From contig CAZCSL010000038.1 in assembly GCA_964501415.1 (NCBI GenBank), forward strand, positions 1-6,051: a stretch of DNA of 6,051 nucleotides, read 5' to 3'. This stretch comes from B1SED10-225 sp964501415 (GTDB taxonomy: Bacteria > Bacillota_I > Bacilli_A > Izemoplasmatales > Izemoplasmataceae). The position numbers and the translations under genes were made by a program. Every line of letters starts with the position of its first letter. Position 1 is the first letter of the stretch. Below the pieces are notes generated by a model. The model did no database searches. It saw nothing but the letters and a program-made list of their open reading frames with translations, and was not told the DNA's origin. Of the stretch, positions 5,682 to 6,051 are shown one piece after another.

Positions 5682-6051
5682 AACTATCATATTTGGAAAA
5701 CGGATCATCATCATCGACGATATCGACATCATCAATGTCATCTAAACTACCAGGGTCAATATAGCTTTGGGCAAAGGGGTCTTCAAATTGTCTTGCTCTT
5801 CTTGAACGGTTGGGCCCATCAAAGCCAAATAGTAAGGCCAAGATATACCCAGCTGCCAAGCCGCCAATATGACCCGGAATCGAGATATTGGGACTCGTGA
5901 ACGTAAAGATAACGTTAATTAACACCAACCCTTTGATGCTGGAGGCATCTCTTGGGTGAAACCAATCATTGCGGTTAATGCTTAAATAAAGCAGTACCCC
6001 TAATACCGCAAATATGGCGCCACTGGCGCCAACGGTTGGGATGAATGATTC
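5680..6051 (-). CDS. Rhomboid family intramembrane serine protease (partial, N-terminus beyond right edge)
   Basis: The frame is open from the right edge to TAA at 5680-5682, giving the last 123 residues. The catalytic Ser is in G8-A-S10-G11 (codon 6022-6024) at the start of a membrane helix, and the catalytic His is H61 in GHIGGLAAGY (codon 5869-5871) in the last core helix; the 51-residue spacing is close to the 53 between Ser201 and His254 of E. coli GlpG. Three hydrophobic segments are visible at about 7-25, 40-52 and 60-76. The Ser-His dyad cleaves membrane protein substrates within the bilayer. After the last helix comes a cytoplasmic or exposed tail of about 46 residues: first basic (NRSRRAR), then very acidic, with nine Asp in fourteen residues at 103-116. 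A shorter internal ATG at 5928 should not be used as the start, because it would remove the catalytic serine. It is transcribed toward the M48 protease but ends in its own terminator. Confidence 0.93.
   Translation of the reverse strand, partial: ESFIPTVGASGAIFAVLGVLLYLSINRNDWFHPRDASSIKGLVLINVIFTFTSPNISIPGHIGGLAAGYILALLFGFDGPNRSRRARQFEDPFAQSYIDPGSLDDIDDVDIVDDDDPFSKYDS

Noticed and set aside
5667..5900. Plus-strand frame rich in His and Arg opposite the rhomboid tail
   Set aside because: It begins inside the terminator hairpin and is the reverse reading of the Asp-rich GAT/GAC repeats.
5680..5928. Rhomboid gene as a complete 82-residue protein starting at 5928
   Set aside because: The same frame continues upstream to the window edge and includes the GASG catalytic serine, so the gene is a right-edge fragment, not a small protein.
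1..6051. Possibility of a mycoplasma-type code with TGA read as Trp
   Set aside because: The aldolase gene ends with TGA in an ATGA overlap, conserved Trp residues are TGG, and no gene here needs TGA read through.
1..6051. CRISPR array, insertion sequence, tRNA, rRNA, riboswitch or defence system
   Set aside because: No regularly spaced repeats, transposase-like frames, terminal inverted repeats, tRNA-like folds or long structured leaders were seen; all spaces between genes are short.

Overview
This is an ordinary chromosomal stretch from an AT-rich, low-GC Gram-positive-type bacterium. The evidence is strong AGGAGG-type ribosome sites, TATAAT promoters (several with an upstream TG), and short hairpin-plus-T terminators. 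The standard genetic code applies: TGA is used as a stop (end of the aldolase gene) and Trp is written TGG, which argues against the Mycoplasma/Spiroplasma code. Gene content and style would fit the Izemoplasma/Acholeplasma/Haloplasma side of the Mollicutes-Bacillota, but that placement is inference, not proof.

Layout. (1) 1-933, minus: the N-terminal 311 residues of a KamA-family radical-SAM aminomutase, probably glutamate 2,3-aminomutase, running off the left edge. (2) 934-1098: a divergent intergenic region with one good sigma-70 type promoter facing each way. (3) 1099-3062, plus: a likely three-gene transcription unit of a lipoprotein, a Lys-rich hypothetical protein and carbamate kinase (arcC), closed by a perfect hairpin terminator. 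(4) 3127-4293, plus: a second unit with its own extended -10 promoter, holding a fructose-6-phosphate aldolase/transaldolase-family protein that overlaps by ATGA a PPP-type metallophosphatase, which is cut by an assembly gap. (5) 4294-4393: exactly 100 N, a scaffold gap. (6) 4394-5617, minus: a Ste24-like M48 membrane metalloprotease lacking only its extreme C-terminus because of the gap. (7) 5655-5681: a terminator hairpin. (8) 5680-6051, minus: the C-terminal part of a rhomboid intramembrane serine protease with an Asp-rich tail, running off the right edge.

How they fit together. The left half touches amino-acid and nitrogen metabolism (glutamate to beta-glutamate, a possible compatible solute; carbamoyl phosphate to ATP). 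The middle pair concerns small phosphorylated sugars and a phosphatase. The right half carries two membrane proteases side by side. I see no mobile element, CRISPR array, tRNA or rRNA, and no convincing new multi-gene system. The points most worth a second look are the aminomutase specificity, the FSA-type active site of the 'transaldolase', the very short leader of that gene, and the unidentified Lys-rich protein.
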